Shown one piece after another: positions 5,456-5,710 of a stretch of 5,710 bases of DNA. The notes under the pieces were generated by a model, which saw only the letters and a list, made by a program, of their open reading frames with translations, was not told the origin of the DNA and did no database searches. Within the stretch, counting starts at the first letter, position 1. Each line of letters starts with the position of its first letter. Origin of the DNA: Actinomycetes bacterium (GTDB lineage: Bacteria; Actinomycetota; Acidimicrobiia; Acidimicrobiales; Microtrichaceae); NCBI GenBank assembly GCA_023427825.1, contig JAEZAI010000135.1:1-5710 (forward strand), written 5' to 3'. The translations under genes were made by a program, and so were the position numbers.

Positions 5456-5710
5456 ATGACCGAGCCATCCGACGGACTGATCGGCCTGGCGCGACCGCCG
5501 GCGGTGGGCGACACCGCGCTGAAGCCGGGCACGTTCGAGGGCGTCTGCGTGTTCGTGACCGGTGCGGGCACGGGTCTGGGCAAGGGCATCGCGGCGGAGT
5601 TCGCCCGGCTGGGCGCCGACGTGGTGGTCGCCAGCCGCAAGCCGGAGCACCTGGCGGCGGGCCAGGAGGCGATCGAGGCCATCGGCGCCCGGGTGCTGAC
5701 CGTGGAGTGC
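5456..5710 (+). CDS. SDR oxidoreductase, 2,4-dienoyl-CoA reductase-like (5' part, cut by window end)
   Basis: The first 85 codons are present and the frame is open to the window edge. After an N-terminal extension of about 28 residues comes a classical short-chain dehydrogenase Rossmann start: V-F-V-T-G-A-G-T-G-L-G-K-G (32-44), containing the T-G-x3-G-x-G cofactor loop, then G-A-D-V-V-V-A-S-R-K (53-62). The Ser-Arg-Lys after the second strand, with no acidic residue there, favours NADP(H). The lead-in F-E-G-V, the T-G-L-G-K loop and the A-S-R-K stretch resemble 2,4-dienoyl-CoA reductases of the DECR type, which remove a double bond from dienoyl-CoA during breakdown of unsaturated fatty acids. 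The catalytic Tyr/Lys region lies outside the window, so this is a family-level call. The ATG at 5456 follows GAGGGGG with about 5 bases between. It is very probably co-transcribed with the crotonase gene. Confidence 0.82.
   Translation, partial: MTEPSDGLIGLARPPAVGDTALKPGTFEGVCVFVTGAGTGLGKGIAAEFARLGADVVVASRKPEHLAAGQEAIEAIGARVLTVEC

Overview
This is a GC-rich (roughly 70 percent) bacterial window with dense genes, GTG starts, strong AGGAGG-type ribosome binding sites and long spurious antisense frames. An MprAB-like two-component pair, a PH-domain membrane protein and a DUF983 protein together suggest an actinomycete. An uncultured Acidimicrobiia-type lineage is my best guess, but that rests on general character and not on a marker gene. 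No tRNA, rRNA, CRISPR array or insertion sequence is visible, and the region reads as ordinary chromosome.

Layout. Three genes point left from a divergent intergenic region at about 2362-2469. They are a small two-helix membrane protein with a bacterial PH-like domain (1885-2361), a DUF983 zinc-ribbon membrane protein (1300-1839), and a secreted Asp-Pro-repeat lipoprotein (30-1166). The lipoprotein gene appears to have its own promoter and is separated from DUF983 by a long imperfect hairpin. Pointing right from the same region are an OmpR-family response regulator (2470-3186) and its membrane histidine kinase (3218-4552). An 88-bp gap follows, carrying two related dyad motifs and a candidate promoter. 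After it come a crotonase-fold enzyme (4641-5429) and, 26 bp on, the first 85 codons of a short-chain dehydrogenase resembling 2,4-dienoyl-CoA reductases (from 5456, cut by the window edge).

How they work together. The regulator and kinase form a complete phosphorelay whose input and targets are unknown; the divergent envelope genes and the lipoprotein are plausible targets by position only. The crotonase and SDR look like a co-transcribed pair for handling unsaturated acyl-CoA. The crotonase keeps a Glu/Asp pair typical of isomerase members and has Gln where hydratases have the first catalytic Glu. The SDR would reduce a dienoyl-CoA. The pair of inverted operator-like sites before the crotonase suggests control by a dimeric acyl-CoA-type regulator that is not encoded in this window.

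The items most worth a second look are the paired 18-bp motif at 4558-4607, the altered crotonase active site beside a dienoyl-CoA-reductase-like gene, and the Asp-Pro repeat lipoprotein. I see no clear sign of a wholly new defence or mobile system.
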